A DNA stretch of 64,000 nucleotides from Pseudomonadales bacterium (GCA_022827425.1 JAJDSZ010000066.1:1-64000); one strand, 5' to 3'; shown: positions 24,138 to 32,402, counted from the first letter of the stretch. Numbers and translations: made by a program. Notes: generated by a model from the sequence alone, not told the origin.

Positions 24138-25125
24138 GACCGTCTCTCCCGTGGACAGTGCCCTGACGATAGCCCATCCAGATGAGAAATTGCAATCCGA
24201 ACAGCAATGAAGCCGCCAGCAGATGGGCGGGCTGGATGAATGCCGGCATGCCCAGATGACCGAGAGTGGCGCCGGAGAGGATCGCCAATACCACCGCGGC
24301 GAGCATGGCCGCCGCAAGGCGGGTCAGCAGATGCTGAAAGCCGATGGAGCGCAGCAGCAGATAGAGCAGCCAGCCATTGGCGAGCAGCACCAGGGCGGAA
24401 AAACTCCGGTGTACGTAGAAGAACCAGGGCATGGCCTGAATCCAGTTCGACCGCGTGGCCTCGCCCTGGGCGCGGCTGATGAAATCGGTCATTTCCCGCA
24501 CCTGGGTGCCGAGGGTCACCTGCAGCAGCGTGCAGGCAATGGCCACATACAGCCACAGGGCGAAGCGGCGGTCGACGCCGTCCATGGGATAGCGGGTCAT
24601 GCGTTCCCGGTTGGCGCGGAAAAAGGCGAACAGCAACACCCCGACTATGGCCAGCGCCATGAGCATGTGGACGGTAATCATGCCGGGCTGCAGGTTCGAG
24701 CCCACCACCCTGGCGCCGAGCCATCCCTGGATGCCCACCATGATGAAGGCTCCCAGCGAGGCCCGGGGAATCCAGCGGTCGAAGTGGCGGCAGGGCCAGG
24801 CGCAGATGGCGGTGAGCAGAATCAGCAGGCCGATGGCGACGCCGGTGAGGCGGTTGAGATACTCGGTCCAGGTCTTGACCGCATTGAAGCGCGTTTCGGC
24901 ATAACCGAGTTCGGCGTAGATCTCCTGATAATCGGCCGGCAGTTGGGACTCGTGCAAGGGAGGAATCCAGCGCCCGAAGCAGGTGGGCCAATCCGGGCAA
25001 CCCATGCCGGCGCCGGAGGCGCGCACCGTGGCGCCCACCAGAATCAGGAAATACACCGCGGCGATGGTGATCAGGGCCACCTTGCGATAACGGCGCAGCG
25101 CTGGCGCGGAAAGTGCGTGATTCAT
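24127..25125 (-). CDS. ctaA: Haem A synthase (COX15/CtaA family)
   Basis: A 332-residue protein with eight membrane helices. Signature blocks are RASGAGMGCPDWPTCFGRWIPP after the first helix, EYLNRLTGVAIGLL, a GARVVGSNLQPGMITVHMLMAL segment and WFFYVHRSFSALVLLANGWLL, with the His ligands placed as in the family. It oxidises haem O to haem A for aa3-type cytochrome oxidase in the inner membrane. It starts 23 bases downstream of the lytic transglycosylase stop on the same strand, with the TonB receptor following. Confidence 0.93.
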   Translation of the reverse strand: MNHALSAPALRRYRKVALITIAAVYFLILVGATVRASGAGMGCPDWPTCFGRWIPPLHESQLPADYQEIYAELGYAETRFNAVKTWTEYLNRLTGVAIGLLILLTAICAWPCRHFDRWIPRASLGAFIMVGIQGWLGARVVGSNLQPGMITVHMLMALAIVGVLLFAFFRANRERMTRYPMDGVDRRFALWLYVAIACTLLQVTLGTQVREMTDFISRAQGEATRSNWIQAMPWFFYVHRSFSALVLLANGWLLYLLLRSIGFQHLLTRLAAAMLAAVVLAILSGATLGHLGMPAFIQPAHLLAASLLFGLQFLIWMGYRQGTVHGRDGHQT

Positions 25126-25148
25126 TGGCGATGGGAGTTTGCGGCTGG

Positions 25149-26324
25149 CTAGTTGCGCAATCGGTCGAGCAGCGCAAGCGAGGCATGGCCGTCGGGAATC
25201 AGGCCCTGTTCGCCCTGAAAGGCGCGAATCGCAGCCCGGGTTCGCGAGCCCACGCGCCCGTCTGGCTCCCCCGAGTCGAATCCCAGACCATTGAGCAATT
25301 CCTGCAACTCGGTGACCTGGATGCGGCTCAGGGCGGTTTCATTCTCCGGCATGTGGGCGATGGCGTCGCCGCCGGTGAAGCGGTCGGCAAGATGGCCCAC
25401 GGTAATCGCATAAAACACCGAAGGGTTGTACCGCATGGTGACGCGAAAGTTGTTGTAGGTGAGAAAGGCGGGGCCGCCGGCGCCGGCGGGCAGGGCCAGC
25501 GCGGCCTCCATATCCGCCACGGGAATGGGCTCGCCGGCCACCGTGCGCAGGCCGAGTTCGCGCCACCGCGACAATGGCCTGGGATTGCGCGTTCCCACCT
25601 CGGCATAGTCGAATCCATCGGGCAACACCACTTCCCTGCCCCAGCGCTCGTCGCCGCGCCAGCCCGATTCGCTGATGAAATTCGCCGCCGAATGAAATAC
25701 ATCGGACAGGCTGTTCCAGATATCGGCGCGACCGTCGCCGTCGCCGTCCACGGCGTAATTTCGGAACACCGTGGGCAGAAACTGCAACTGTCCCATGGCC
25801 CCGGCCCAGGAGCCGGTCATGCGCTCGGCGGGAATGTGGCCGTCTTCGATAATGCGCAGGGCGGTGAGCAACTGTTCCCGGAAAAACTCCGCCCGGCGCG
25901 GGTCATACGCCAGGGTGGCAAGGGCTTCGAGCACCGAAAATCCGCCGGTCACGCTGCCAAAATTGGTTTCGATGGCCCAGAACGCCACCAGATAATGCGG
26001 CTGTACGCCATACCGCGCCTGCACTTCCCCGAGCAGCCCCGCATGTTCCCGCAGCAGCGCCCGACCCCGGGCGATCTGGCCGGGCGTCACGCGCAGGTCG
26101 ATATAGCGGGTAAAGGTCTGGACGAATTCTGGCTGGGAGCCATCGAGTTCAAGCACCCGCTCCAGCGGAGCGATGCCATCGAGCGCGGCCAGGGTTTCCC
26201 CGCTGATACCCAGGGAAAGCGCTTCGGCGCGCAATTCCCCGAGCCAGTCGGCGAAGGACTGCTGCTGCGCGGAAACCGCCAGCGGCGGCAAGAGGGCTAC
26301 GATCAGGCAGCAATTCCGGAACAT
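25149..26324 (-). CDS. Lytic murein transglycosylase (MltB type) with peptidoglycan-binding domain
   Basis: A 391-residue protein. A signal peptide (CLIVALLPPLAVSAQ) is followed by an SLT_2 domain (about residues 25-320) with the catalytic Glu in FWAIETNFGSVTGGFS and the typical SWAGAMGQLQFLPTVFRNYAVDGDGDG. A C-terminal peptidoglycan-binding domain (TELQELLNGLGFDSGEPDGRVGSRTR, about residues 330-390) closes the protein. It cleaves the glycan strand of peptidoglycan, leaving 1,6-anhydro ends. No lipobox is seen, so it should be soluble in the periplasm, unlike classic MltB. Confidence 0.92.
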   Translation of the reverse strand: MFRNCCLIVALLPPLAVSAQQQSFADWLGELRAEALSLGISGETLAALDGIAPLERVLELDGSQPEFVQTFTRYIDLRVTPGQIARGRALLREHAGLLGEVQARYGVQPHYLVAFWAIETNFGSVTGGFSVLEALATLAYDPRRAEFFREQLLTALRIIEDGHIPAERMTGSWAGAMGQLQFLPTVFRNYAVDGDGDGRADIWNSLSDVFHSAANFISESGWRGDERWGREVVLPDGFDYAEVGTRNPRPLSRWRELGLRTVAGEPIPVADMEAALALPAGAGGPAFLTYNNFRVTMRYNPSVFYAITVGHLADRFTGGDAIAHMPENETALSRIQVTELQELLNGLGFDSGEPDGRVGSRTRAAIRAFQGEQGLIPDGHASLALLDRLRN

Positions 26325-26518
26325 GAGCGGATTTTAATCCATCTGGACCATCTAGTGCATCCGGACTTGCCACTCGATGAATTCGATGGGCGTCCCTAAA
26401 ACCGCGGGCGCGGGATTCGGTCAACGCGGCGGCGGCACGGGTTGCGGAAAGTCTGCGGGCGGATCTTGAGGGACCGGCAGCTGTATGATCTCAGGGCACT
26501 TTCTAGCAAGTGGTGCTA

Positions 26519-26548
26519 TTGTGCGTGGGGACAACTGTGATTTAGAAT
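26519..26548 (+). promoter_or_regulatory. Candidate promoter ahead of a short terminated transcript
   Basis: TTGTGC at 26519-26524 and TAGAAT at 26543-26548 are 18 bases apart, a fair sigma-70 match. Transcription would start near 26555 and meet a terminator hairpin at 26583-26618, so the product would be only about 64 bases unless readthrough occurs into the NYN gene. Confidence 0.4.
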
Positions 26549-26582
26549 ATCGTTATTACCCGCTGGCAGCGTGCTGTCGGCT

Positions 26583-26618
26583 CAGGGGCTGCTCTTAGGA
26601 GCGGCCCCTGCTTTTTTT
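26583..26618 (+). terminator. Strong intrinsic-terminator hairpin just upstream of the NYN gene
   Basis: A stem of CAGGGGC...GCCCCTG with an inner GCTC...GAGC closed by a TTAG loop, followed by C and seven T. It ends only 12 bases before the NYN gene's GTG. A terminator between promoter and start codon suggests either a leader attenuator for that gene or the end of a separate small RNA. Part of the ribosome site (GGAG, 26619-26622) lies right after the T run. Confidence 0.75.
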
Positions 26619-26630
26619 GGAGCAGGCTTG

Positions 26631-27419
26631 GTGCGCACAAGAGTCTATGTGGATGGCTTCAACCTGTACTACGGAGCGCTAAAAGCAACGGCGTCCAGAT
26701 GGTTGGACCCTGTCAGGCTCTCGTACCTTCTCATTCCAGACGCCCACAACATCGATAAGCTCCGCTACTTCAGTGCTCGTGTGTCCGGAAAAATTGATGC
26801 GGGGACGCCCGCTCGACAGCACGCTTACCTGCGGGCACTGCAATCCTTGCCTGAAGTGCAATTGCACATGGGGCGCTTTCTCGAGAAATCGGCATGGCGC
26901 CCTCTAATCAATCTTCCCGTTGCAGATCAAAAGATAGGCCCACAAGAGCAGTCGGCAGTGTTACCGGCTGGCGACCTCCAGGTAGAGGACGGACGTATTT
27001 TGTCGGTGGGCTACAATCGGCCAACGCGTGCGGGAAAGAAAACACGACGGGCCTCGAAGCCGAAGCCAGGCGCGGTAATCGCGAAAGTCTACTCGATGGA
27101 AGAAAAAGGCTCCGATGTGAATCTCGGCGCGTTTCTCCTGAATGATGCATGGAAAGGGCTATTTGACCTAGCTGTGGTGATTTCCAGTGACACAGACCTT
27201 GTAACCCCGATTCGAATGGTTACGGTCGAGCAGCGAAAGCCGGTATTGGTAGCTTGCCCAGGCCGGTGGGAGATTGCCCCACAGCTACGTGACGTTGCAA
27301 CCCACATAAGACATATCAGACCCGCCAGGCGGCCTGAAAAGTGGAAATTTCACATTGAGGATGGTTCTAATCAGGGGTTACGGTCACAGAAAACTCCAGT
27401 TTCAGCCTGTCTCACATAA
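26631..27419 (+). CDS. NYN-domain (LabA/DUF88-like, PIN-fold) protein
   Basis: A 262-residue protein from GTG at 26631, eight bases after GGAG. RVYVDGFNLYYGAL carries the first acidic residue. KGSDVNLGAFLLNDAWKG and DLAVVISSDTDLVTPIRMV carry the second and third, the set of aspartates that marks NYN nucleases, probably metal-dependent ribonucleases. An insert rich in Lys/Arg (RAGKKTRRASKPKPG) separates the motifs. The leader contains a terminator hairpin and a possible promoter, so expression may be attenuated. Downstream sequence turns AT-rich, suggesting the edge of an acquired segment. Confidence 0.85.
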   Translation: MRTRVYVDGFNLYYGALKATASRWLDPVRLSYLLIPDAHNIDKLRYFSARVSGKIDAGTPARQHAYLRALQSLPEVQLHMGRFLEKSAWRPLINLPVADQKIGPQEQSAVLPAGDLQVEDGRILSVGYNRPTRAGKKTRRASKPKPGAVIAKVYSMEEKGSDVNLGAFLLNDAWKGLFDLAVVISSDTDLVTPIRMVTVEQRKPVLVACPGRWEIAPQLRDVATHIRHIRPARRPEKWKFHIEDGSNQGLRSQKTPVSACLT

Positions 27420-27479
27420 GGGGAAGCTTACGGAGTGGATATCCAGCATTTATAACTTTCTAGTCTCGGATTTTTTTTC

Positions 27480-27957
27480 ATGAATCTAGATATCTTAGTA
27501 ATTTGGGCATTGACTATTAACCTGTCAATCATTTTGTGGATTATTGTGCAAGAGGTTAAGCGAATTTTGGGATTCAGAAAAATTGTTCTGTCAATTTTAC
27601 ACCTGATCTGTATATTGCCCTGGTTCTTGCATTATCAAGCATTTTTGACTTCCGCAAATACTGATATGCATTTCATGGCAATCTATCTAATTCCTTTTTT
27701 CCTGATGCTGTTCATATTTTTAACGGTGCTTATGGAGAATCAGAAAGCTAGATTTTGCAATGCTCTAATTCCATTCTTTGCTTTCTTCGCAACACGATTC
27801 TACATCATGCCTACAGTGTATGAGGAAAACCAGAACTATGTATTTGATAATATTCCTACAATCTGGCTTTTTTTTCTGGACATTGATCGCAACATCAATT
27901 GTGTTGTCTTATGTCTCACCGGCTCAGATTTTCAGATTGAAAAGACGCAAGAGCTAA
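27480..27957 (+). pseudogene. Small AT-rich membrane protein with a frameshift in a T8 tract
   Basis: An ATG at 27480 opens a hydrophobic protein with four apparent membrane helices (LDILVIWALTINLSIILWII, IVLSILHLICILPWF, MAIYLIPFFLMLFIFLTVL and a fourth near residue 95). At the run of eight T (27868-27875) the frame leaves the helix pattern. With seven T the protein would continue FFWTLIATSIVLSYVSPAQ and end in a basic tail at TAA 27955-27957, 158 residues in all. Composition is far more AT-rich than the neighbours, so it is probably acquired. No family is recognised. It could be a true mutation, a slippery site or a sequencing error. Confidence 0.55.
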
Positions 27958-28031
27958 AGTTGGGTCGAGGGTATCTCCCGGCACATCCAGTCCACAATCA
28001 CATCAGCCACCGTTCAGCGAGGGGAGACCAC

Positions 28032-28184
28032 CTAATGGGTGCCGACGACAAAATGGTTCAGCAGGCGGATGTCGCAGGGTTCGATGTCCATGCGCAGCTT
28101 GCGGTTGAAGGAGACGTCGGCCTGGCTGTGTTCGGGCACGCTACTGGGTTGGTTGTGAAGAATGATCAGCGCGGCGGCGTTGGT
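28032..28184 (-). pseudogene. radC: radC C-terminal remnant (JAB domain)
   Basis: The minus strand encodes NAAALIILHNQPSSVPEHSQ, then DVSFNRKLRMDIEPCDIRLL and NHFVVGTH, ending at TAG 28034-28032. This matches the end of RadC/YeeS-type JAB-domain proteins, where the motif is normally HNHPSG followed by S..D. Here the second His is Gln and the Gly is Ser, so metal binding would be lost, and no upstream half is present. It is a relic, probably of a mobile or prophage-borne radC. A plus-strand frame through the same DNA is only its shadow. Confidence 0.7.
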
Positions 28185-28264
28185 GCAGCGTCAAGCGCGG
28201 GATTTCCCGCGGATAGTCCGCCGTACCATAAAATGCCGCAGTTGGAAACATTGCGGCCAAGGTG

Positions 28265-29011
28265 ATGAGCAAGCCCTTTCTGATACTGCAACTTCGACCG
28301 GAGGACGACACCGCTGACGGCGAGTTGCGGAAGATCTGTCAGTACGGCCGGATCGAACCGGGCCAGGTATGCCGCATCCGGCTTGAGCGGGAGCCGGACC
28401 CGGAGGTCGATCTGCGGGATTATGCAGCGATCATCGTTGGCGGCAGTCCCTTCGATCTAAGTACGCCGGCAAGCGAAAAGTCGGAATTGCAAGTCGCCAT
28501 CGAGGATTTTTTCCGCCGTCTGCTCGACGAGGTCATAGACCGCGATTTCCCGTTTCTTGGCTGCTGTTCGGGTAACGGACTGCTCGGCAACCATCTGGGC
28601 GCGGGGATTTCCGGGAAATACACCGAGGACGTCGGCGGAATCGATATCGAGATTACCGAGGCCGGACGCGAGGACCCGCTGTTGGCGGGAATGCCTTCCG
28701 TAATCCGGGTGCTGGTCGGGCATAAGGAAGCCTGCGACGAGACGCCTCCGGGCAGTACCCTGCTGGCGCGCGGAACGTTGTGCCCGGTGCAGATGTTCCG
28801 CGTCGGCGATAACGTTTACGCCACCCAGTTCCATCCCGAGGGCGATTTCGAGGGATTCGACGTGCGCATCAACGCGTACAAGCATCATGGTTACTTCCCG
28901 CCCGAAGCCGCCAAGGCTCTTTCCGACCGCATCCGCGCGGAGCACACGCCGGAGGCCCACGAGATTCTGCGTCGATTTGTCGCTCGCTACCGGGGCCAGC
29001 CCCTGGCTTGA
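28265..29011 (+). CDS. Class I glutamine amidotransferase-like protein (GMP-synthase type)
   Basis: A 248-residue protein from ATG at 28265; an adjacent GTG at 28262 is an alternative. The nucleophile elbow is FLGCCSGNGLLGNHLGA with the catalytic Cys near residue 100. TQFHPEGDFEGF carries the His-Glu pair, completing the triad. The N-terminal LILQLRPEDDTADGELRKI and IIVGGSPFDLSTP resemble stand-alone GuaA-like amidotransferases, which act on small molecules or serve as gamma-glutamyl hydrolases. No synthetase partner is adjacent, so the acceptor is unknown. Confidence 0.85.
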   Translation: MSKPFLILQLRPEDDTADGELRKICQYGRIEPGQVCRIRLEREPDPEVDLRDYAAIIVGGSPFDLSTPASEKSELQVAIEDFFRRLLDEVIDRDFPFLGCCSGNGLLGNHLGAGISGKYTEDVGGIDIEITEAGREDPLLAGMPSVIRVLVGHKEACDETPPGSTLLARGTLCPVQMFRVGDNVYATQFHPEGDFEGFDVRINAYKHHGYFPPEAAKALSDRIRAEHTPEAHEILRRFVARYRGQPLA

Positions 29012-29061
29012 AGCGCCCGCGGGCCCGATTTATTGCTCCCCGCGAAGCTCACGGGTTATAA

Positions 29062-29844
29062 ATGTCCTTGCTGAGGCGCCATTTGCAAATGTTCACTCGC
29101 ATTCTTTCATTATCGATCCTGCTCGTCTCGGGCATTGCGCCGGCGCTTGCTGACGAAGCCCGGGTCGCGGTCGCGGCGAATTTTTCGCGGCCGGCGGAAA
29201 TGCTCGTCGAACAGTTCGAATTGCTGCAGCCGCATGAAATCGAGCTAGTCTTCGGCTCTTCGGCTAGGTTTTACGCCCAGGTGCAAAACGGTGCGCCGTT
29301 CGACGCCTTTCTGTCCGCGGACCGGGAAAAACCGCAATTATTGGCCGACGAAGGACTTGCCGCGGCGGACAGCCTGCGGACCTATGCGATCGGGCGCCTG
29401 GTGCTCTGGACGGCGGAGCCGTCGCTCGCGATTGCCAGCGAATCGCTGACCGCGAACGCCGGCGGCAAGATCGCCCTGGCGAACCCCAGGCTCGCCCCAT
29501 ACGGCCTCGCCGCCCGGGAAGCGATCGACAATCTCGGCCTGGGCGAGCAACTCGCCGACAGCCTGATCATGGGCGAGAACATTTCCCAGGCTTACCAGTT
29601 CGTCGCCACGGGCAATGCGCCGCTCGGATTCGTCGCGCTGTCCCAGGTGGGGAGGAACGGCGCCATCGAGCAGGGCTCGGGCTGGCTCGTGCCGGCTGAA
29701 CTGCATTCGCCGATCCGCCAATATGCCGTGTTGCTGAACGGGGAGAACGCCGCCGCCGGCGCCTTTCTCGAGTTTCTGCGCGGCCCCGAGGCGCGCCGCA
29801 TCATCTACAGTTTCGGCTATACCATGGACGATGCCGAACCGTGA
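29062..29844 (+). CDS. modA: Molybdate ABC transporter, substrate-binding protein
   Basis: A 260-residue periplasmic binding protein. A signal peptide (TRILSLSILLVSGIAPALA) is followed by EARVAVAANFSRPAEML, LVFGSSARFYAQVQNGAPFDAFLSAD and DEGLAAADSLRTYAIGRLVLW, all standard in ModA. It binds molybdate or tungstate and delivers it to ModB. An in-frame ATG at 29089 would give a more usual signal peptide length than the one at 29062; neither has a strong ribosome site. It is first of modABC, and its TGA overlaps the modB start. Confidence 0.94.
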   Translation: MSLLRRHLQMFTRILSLSILLVSGIAPALADEARVAVAANFSRPAEMLVEQFELLQPHEIELVFGSSARFYAQVQNGAPFDAFLSADREKPQLLADEGLAAADSLRTYAIGRLVLWTAEPSLAIASESLTANAGGKIALANPRLAPYGLAAREAIDNLGLGEQLADSLIMGENISQAYQFVATGNAPLGFVALSQVGRNGAIEQGSGWLVPAELHSPIRQYAVLLNGENAAAGAFLEFLRGPEARRIIYSFGYTMDDAEP

Positions 29845-30536
29845 TGTTCTCGCCGGATAACCTGCAGGCCATCTGGCTGACCCTGCGCCTGGCCACGACC
29901 GCGACCTTGCTCCTGCTGCTGATCGGCACGCCGCTGGCGTGGTGGCTTGCGCGCACGCATTCCTGGCTGCGCGGCCCGGTGGCCGCCATCGTCGCCCTGC
30001 CGCTGGTGCTGCCTCCCACGGTGCTCGGTTTCTATCTCCTGCTCGCCCTGGCTCCCGCCGGCCCGATCGGCCAACTGACCGGGGCGCTGGGGCTGGGCAG
30101 TCTCGCGTTCACCTTCGAAGGCCTGGTCATCGGCTCGATCCTCTATTCCCTGCCCTTCGTCGTGCAGCCGATCCAGAACGCCTTTCACGCCATGGGCGAT
30201 GGCCCGCTGGAAGTCGCGGCGACTTTCGGCGCTGGTCCCTGGCAGAGATTCTTCACCGTCGCCATCCCGCTGGCGCGGTCGGGATTCATCAGTGGCTCGA
30301 TTCTCGGTTTCGCCCATACCGTCGGCGAATTCGGCGTCGTCCTCATGATCGGGGGCAATATCCCCGGCGAGACCCGGGTGGTTTCGGTGCAGATCTACGA
30401 ACAGGTGGAAGCGCTGCAATTCGGCGAAGCGCACTGGCTGGCTGGGTCAATGGTTGTTTTCTCCTTCCTCGTGCTGCTGGTCGTGTACGGTTCGATCGGG
30501 CGTCATGCCATACCCGGCATGAGATTCGGAAACTAG
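29844..30536 (+). CDS. modB: Molybdate ABC transporter, permease
   Basis: A 230-residue permease with five membrane helices. The EAA-type cytoplasmic loop near residues 130-150 (EVAATFGAGPWQRFFTVAIPLARSG) contacts ModC. LPLVLPPTVLGFYLLLALAPAGPIG and HTVGEFGVVLMIGGNIPGET are typical ModB. The ATG at 29844 overlaps the modA stop (TGATG); a GTG one codon earlier is possible. The TAG stop is formed by T plus the first AG of repeat A copy 3, so the C-terminus ends exactly at the element. Confidence 0.94.
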   Translation: MFSPDNLQAIWLTLRLATTATLLLLLIGTPLAWWLARTHSWLRGPVAAIVALPLVLPPTVLGFYLLLALAPAGPIGQLTGALGLGSLAFTFEGLVIGSILYSLPFVVQPIQNAFHAMGDGPLEVAATFGAGPWQRFFTVAIPLARSGFISGSILGFAHTVGEFGVVLMIGGNIPGETRVVSVQIYEQVEALQFGEAHWLAGSMVVFSFLVLLVVYGSIGRHAIPGMRFGN

Positions 30537-30697
30537 GAGCCTGCGCCGCAGGAATTCGCGATAGCGAAAATCCGATATCGCCGCGCCCTTGACCGTTCGA
30601 TTGAGGCGAATATTGGGTTATATTTAACGAAATCGAACGGTCAAGGGCGAGGATGAGAGCGGATTTGCAGCCGCGAATTCCTGCGGTGCAGGCTCCC
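30535..30697. repeat. Repeat A, full copy 3 (163 bp)
   Basis: Terminal inverted repeats at 30535-30557 and 30675-30697. The inner stem is perfect over 19 bases, 30584-30602 pairing with 30631-30649 (CGCCCTTGACCGTTCGATT and its complement). It lies between modB and modC and provides the modB TAG stop. It also contains the in-frame ATG used as the most 5' start of modC. The same element interrupts an otherwise tight operon. Confidence 0.92.
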
Positions 30698-31774
30698 GGA
30701 ACCTTGCAGGCGCGCATTTCCTACACGATGGCGCAGCCCGCGGGCGGTCGCTTTCAGCTCGATCTGGACGCCGAGATTCCGGCGACGGGAATCACCTGCG
30801 TTTTCGGCGCATCCGGCTCGGGCAAGACCACCTTGCTGCGCTGCCTGGCGGGGCTCGACCGCCCGCAAGCCGCGCGGCTGACGGTCGATGGCGAAGTCTG
30901 GCAGGACGAAAACCGCTTCATGCCGACCCATCTGCGCCGCATCGGCTACGTATTCCAGGACAGCAGCCTGCTGCCCCATCTCAGCGCGCGGCGAAATCTT
31001 CACTACGGCCGGGATCCCGGTGACGGCGCCGATACCGCGGACGCCGTAAAGTTGCTCGGCATCGAGCATCTGCTCGACAAATTCCCGCGGCAGTTGTCGG
31101 GCGGCGAGCGGCAGCGCGTCGCGCTGGCCCGGGCGCTGTTGAGCAAGCCGCGCCTGCTGTTGCTCGACGAACCGCTGTCGGCACTCGATGTGGCGCGCAA
31201 GCAGGAGCTGCTGCCCTATCTCCAGCGCCTGCCGGCAGAACTCGATTGTCCCATCGTCCATGTCACGCACTCGCCCGACGAAGTCGCCCGGCTCGCGGCT
31301 CATGTACTGGTGCTCGACCACGGAGAATGCGTCGCGAGCGGCTCGGTAACAGAGCTGATGGCCTCTCGCCGGCTGCCGGTCAACGCGGCCGGAGAAAGCG
31401 GCGTGGTGCTCGAAACCACGATCGCCGGCCATGATGCGGACTGGAATCTGGCGGAAGCGGAGTACGCCGACGGCCGGATGCTCATTCCCGATCCGGGCGT
31501 TGCGATGGGCGGCCTGGTCAGGTTGCGCATTCTCGCCCGCGACATTAGTCTGAGCCATGCGGAAGAGGCGCATTCGAGCATTCTCAACCGCTTGCCCGCC
31601 ACGGTGGAACGGATCGAGGAGTCTCCCGACACCGCCATGTGCATGGTGCATCTGCGGGTCGGCGACAGCACCAGATTACTGTCGCGCGTTTCGCGCAAGT
31701 CGTCCCGGCGGCTTGGATTGGCGCCAAGCAGCGAGATTTACGCCGAAATCAAATCCGTGGCGATCCTGCAATAA
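30653..31774 (+). CDS. modC: Molybdate ABC transporter, ATP-binding protein
   Basis: Up to 373 residues. Walker A is FGASGSGKTTLLRCLAG, the signature is LSGGERQRVALARALL, Walker B is LLLLDEPLSALDVARKQ, and the C-terminal 110 residues form the TOBE/Mop molybdate-sensing domain. It powers ModB. The ATG at 30653 lies inside repeat A copy 3 behind AAGGGCGAGG, so the first 15 codons would be repeat-derived. TTG at 30704 just after the element (LQARISYTMAQ) matches the usual ModC N-terminus better, but lacks a ribosome site. Third gene of modABC. Confidence 0.92.
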   Translation: MRADLQPRIPAVQAPGTLQARISYTMAQPAGGRFQLDLDAEIPATGITCVFGASGSGKTTLLRCLAGLDRPQAARLTVDGEVWQDENRFMPTHLRRIGYVFQDSSLLPHLSARRNLHYGRDPGDGADTADAVKLLGIEHLLDKFPRQLSGGERQRVALARALLSKPRLLLLDEPLSALDVARKQELLPYLQRLPAELDCPIVHVTHSPDEVARLAAHVLVLDHGECVASGSVTELMASRRLPVNAAGESGVVLETTIAGHDADWNLAEAEYADGRMLIPDPGVAMGGLVRLRILARDISLSHAEEAHSSILNRLPATVERIEESPDTAMCMVHLRVGDSTRLLSRVSRKSSRRLGLAPSSEIYAEIKSVAILQ

Positions 31775-31836
31775 GTGGGTCCCGGTCCGCGCAGCCTGCA
31801 AAAAAACACCGCTTTTCGAGGGGCGGGGCCAAAGGA

Positions 31837-31886
31837 CGTGGATGAGAGCGGATTTGCAGCCGTGAATTCCTGCGGCGCAGGCTCCT
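31837..31886. repeat. Repeat A, right-end fragment
   Basis: About 50 bases matching the right half of repeat A, including GATGAGAGCGGATTTGCAGC and the complete 23-base terminal inverted repeat at 31864-31886. It lies in the 265-base gap after modC. Eight bases further on is a separate perfect hairpin, ATGAAGC-GCA-GCTTCAT, at 31894-31910. Confidence 0.85.
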
Positions 31887-31991
31887 GGTGTTTATGAAGC
31901 GCAGCTTCATGCGCGGACCAGGCGGCACCGAACTTTGCTTGTAAACCCCGGACAAATGCAGTAGCTTGCAAGCTCGGCGACCATCCGGCCC

Positions 31992-32010
31992 AGGAGCCTG
32001 CGCCGTAGGA
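31992..32010. repeat. Repeat A, terminal inverted repeat fragment
   Basis: AGGAGCCTGCGCCGTAGGA matches the outer 19 bases of the repeat A terminus, facing the right-end fragment at 31837-31886. Together the two read as a collapsed or rearranged element between modC and the HU-like gene. Confidence 0.75.
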
Positions 32011-32039
32011 TTGTGAAGTAGAGGTTACGGGAACCGAAA

Positions 32040-32402
32040 ATGAACAGGCGCAGCGCAAACCATTCCGCCAGACGACGCAAGCCAGCCATCCATAAAAGAT
32101 ATACCAAAACGGAAATTCTTGAAGAAATATCGAACAATACCAGCATTGAACGCAAGCAAGTCGCCGCGGTGCTCGATGAACTCGGCTCCATCGTCGAACG
32201 CCACGTTCGAAAGCGCGCCGCCGGGGAATTCATCCTGCCGGGCTTGCTCAAGATCCAGGCCCTGAAAAAGCCCGCCCGGCCAGCGCGTAGGAACGTGCCC
32301 AACCCTTTCAAGCCCGGCGAAGTCATGGACGTGCCCCGCAAGCCCGCTTCCACCCGGGTCAAGATTACCCCGTTGAAGAAATTGAAAGATTACGCACTGT
32401 AG
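32040..32402 (+). CDS. HU/IHF-family DNA-binding protein
   Basis: A 120-residue basic protein. Residues 18-60 (IHKRYTKTEILEEISNNTSIERKQVAAVLDELGSIV) match the helical half of HU. GEFILPGLLKIQALKKPARPAR and NPFKPGEVMDVPRKPASTRVKITPLKKLK match the beta arms, with a longer arm sequence than classic HU. The N-terminal tail is Arg-rich (NRRSANHSARRRKP). It should bind or bend DNA as a dimer. The TAG stop is T followed by AGGAGCCTG, a fragment of the repeat A left end. It is flanked on both sides by repeat A debris. Confidence 0.85.
   Translation: MNRRSANHSARRRKPAIHKRYTKTEILEEISNNTSIERKQVAAVLDELGSIVERHVRKRAAGEFILPGLLKIQALKKPARPARRNVPNPFKPGEVMDVPRKPASTRVKITPLKKLKDYAL

Noticed and set aside
27958..28264. 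Extension of the AT-rich membrane protein to 261 residues
   Set aside because: The added part is the reverse complement of a radC relic, and the membrane-helix pattern is lost at the T8 run. It is not a natural C-terminus.
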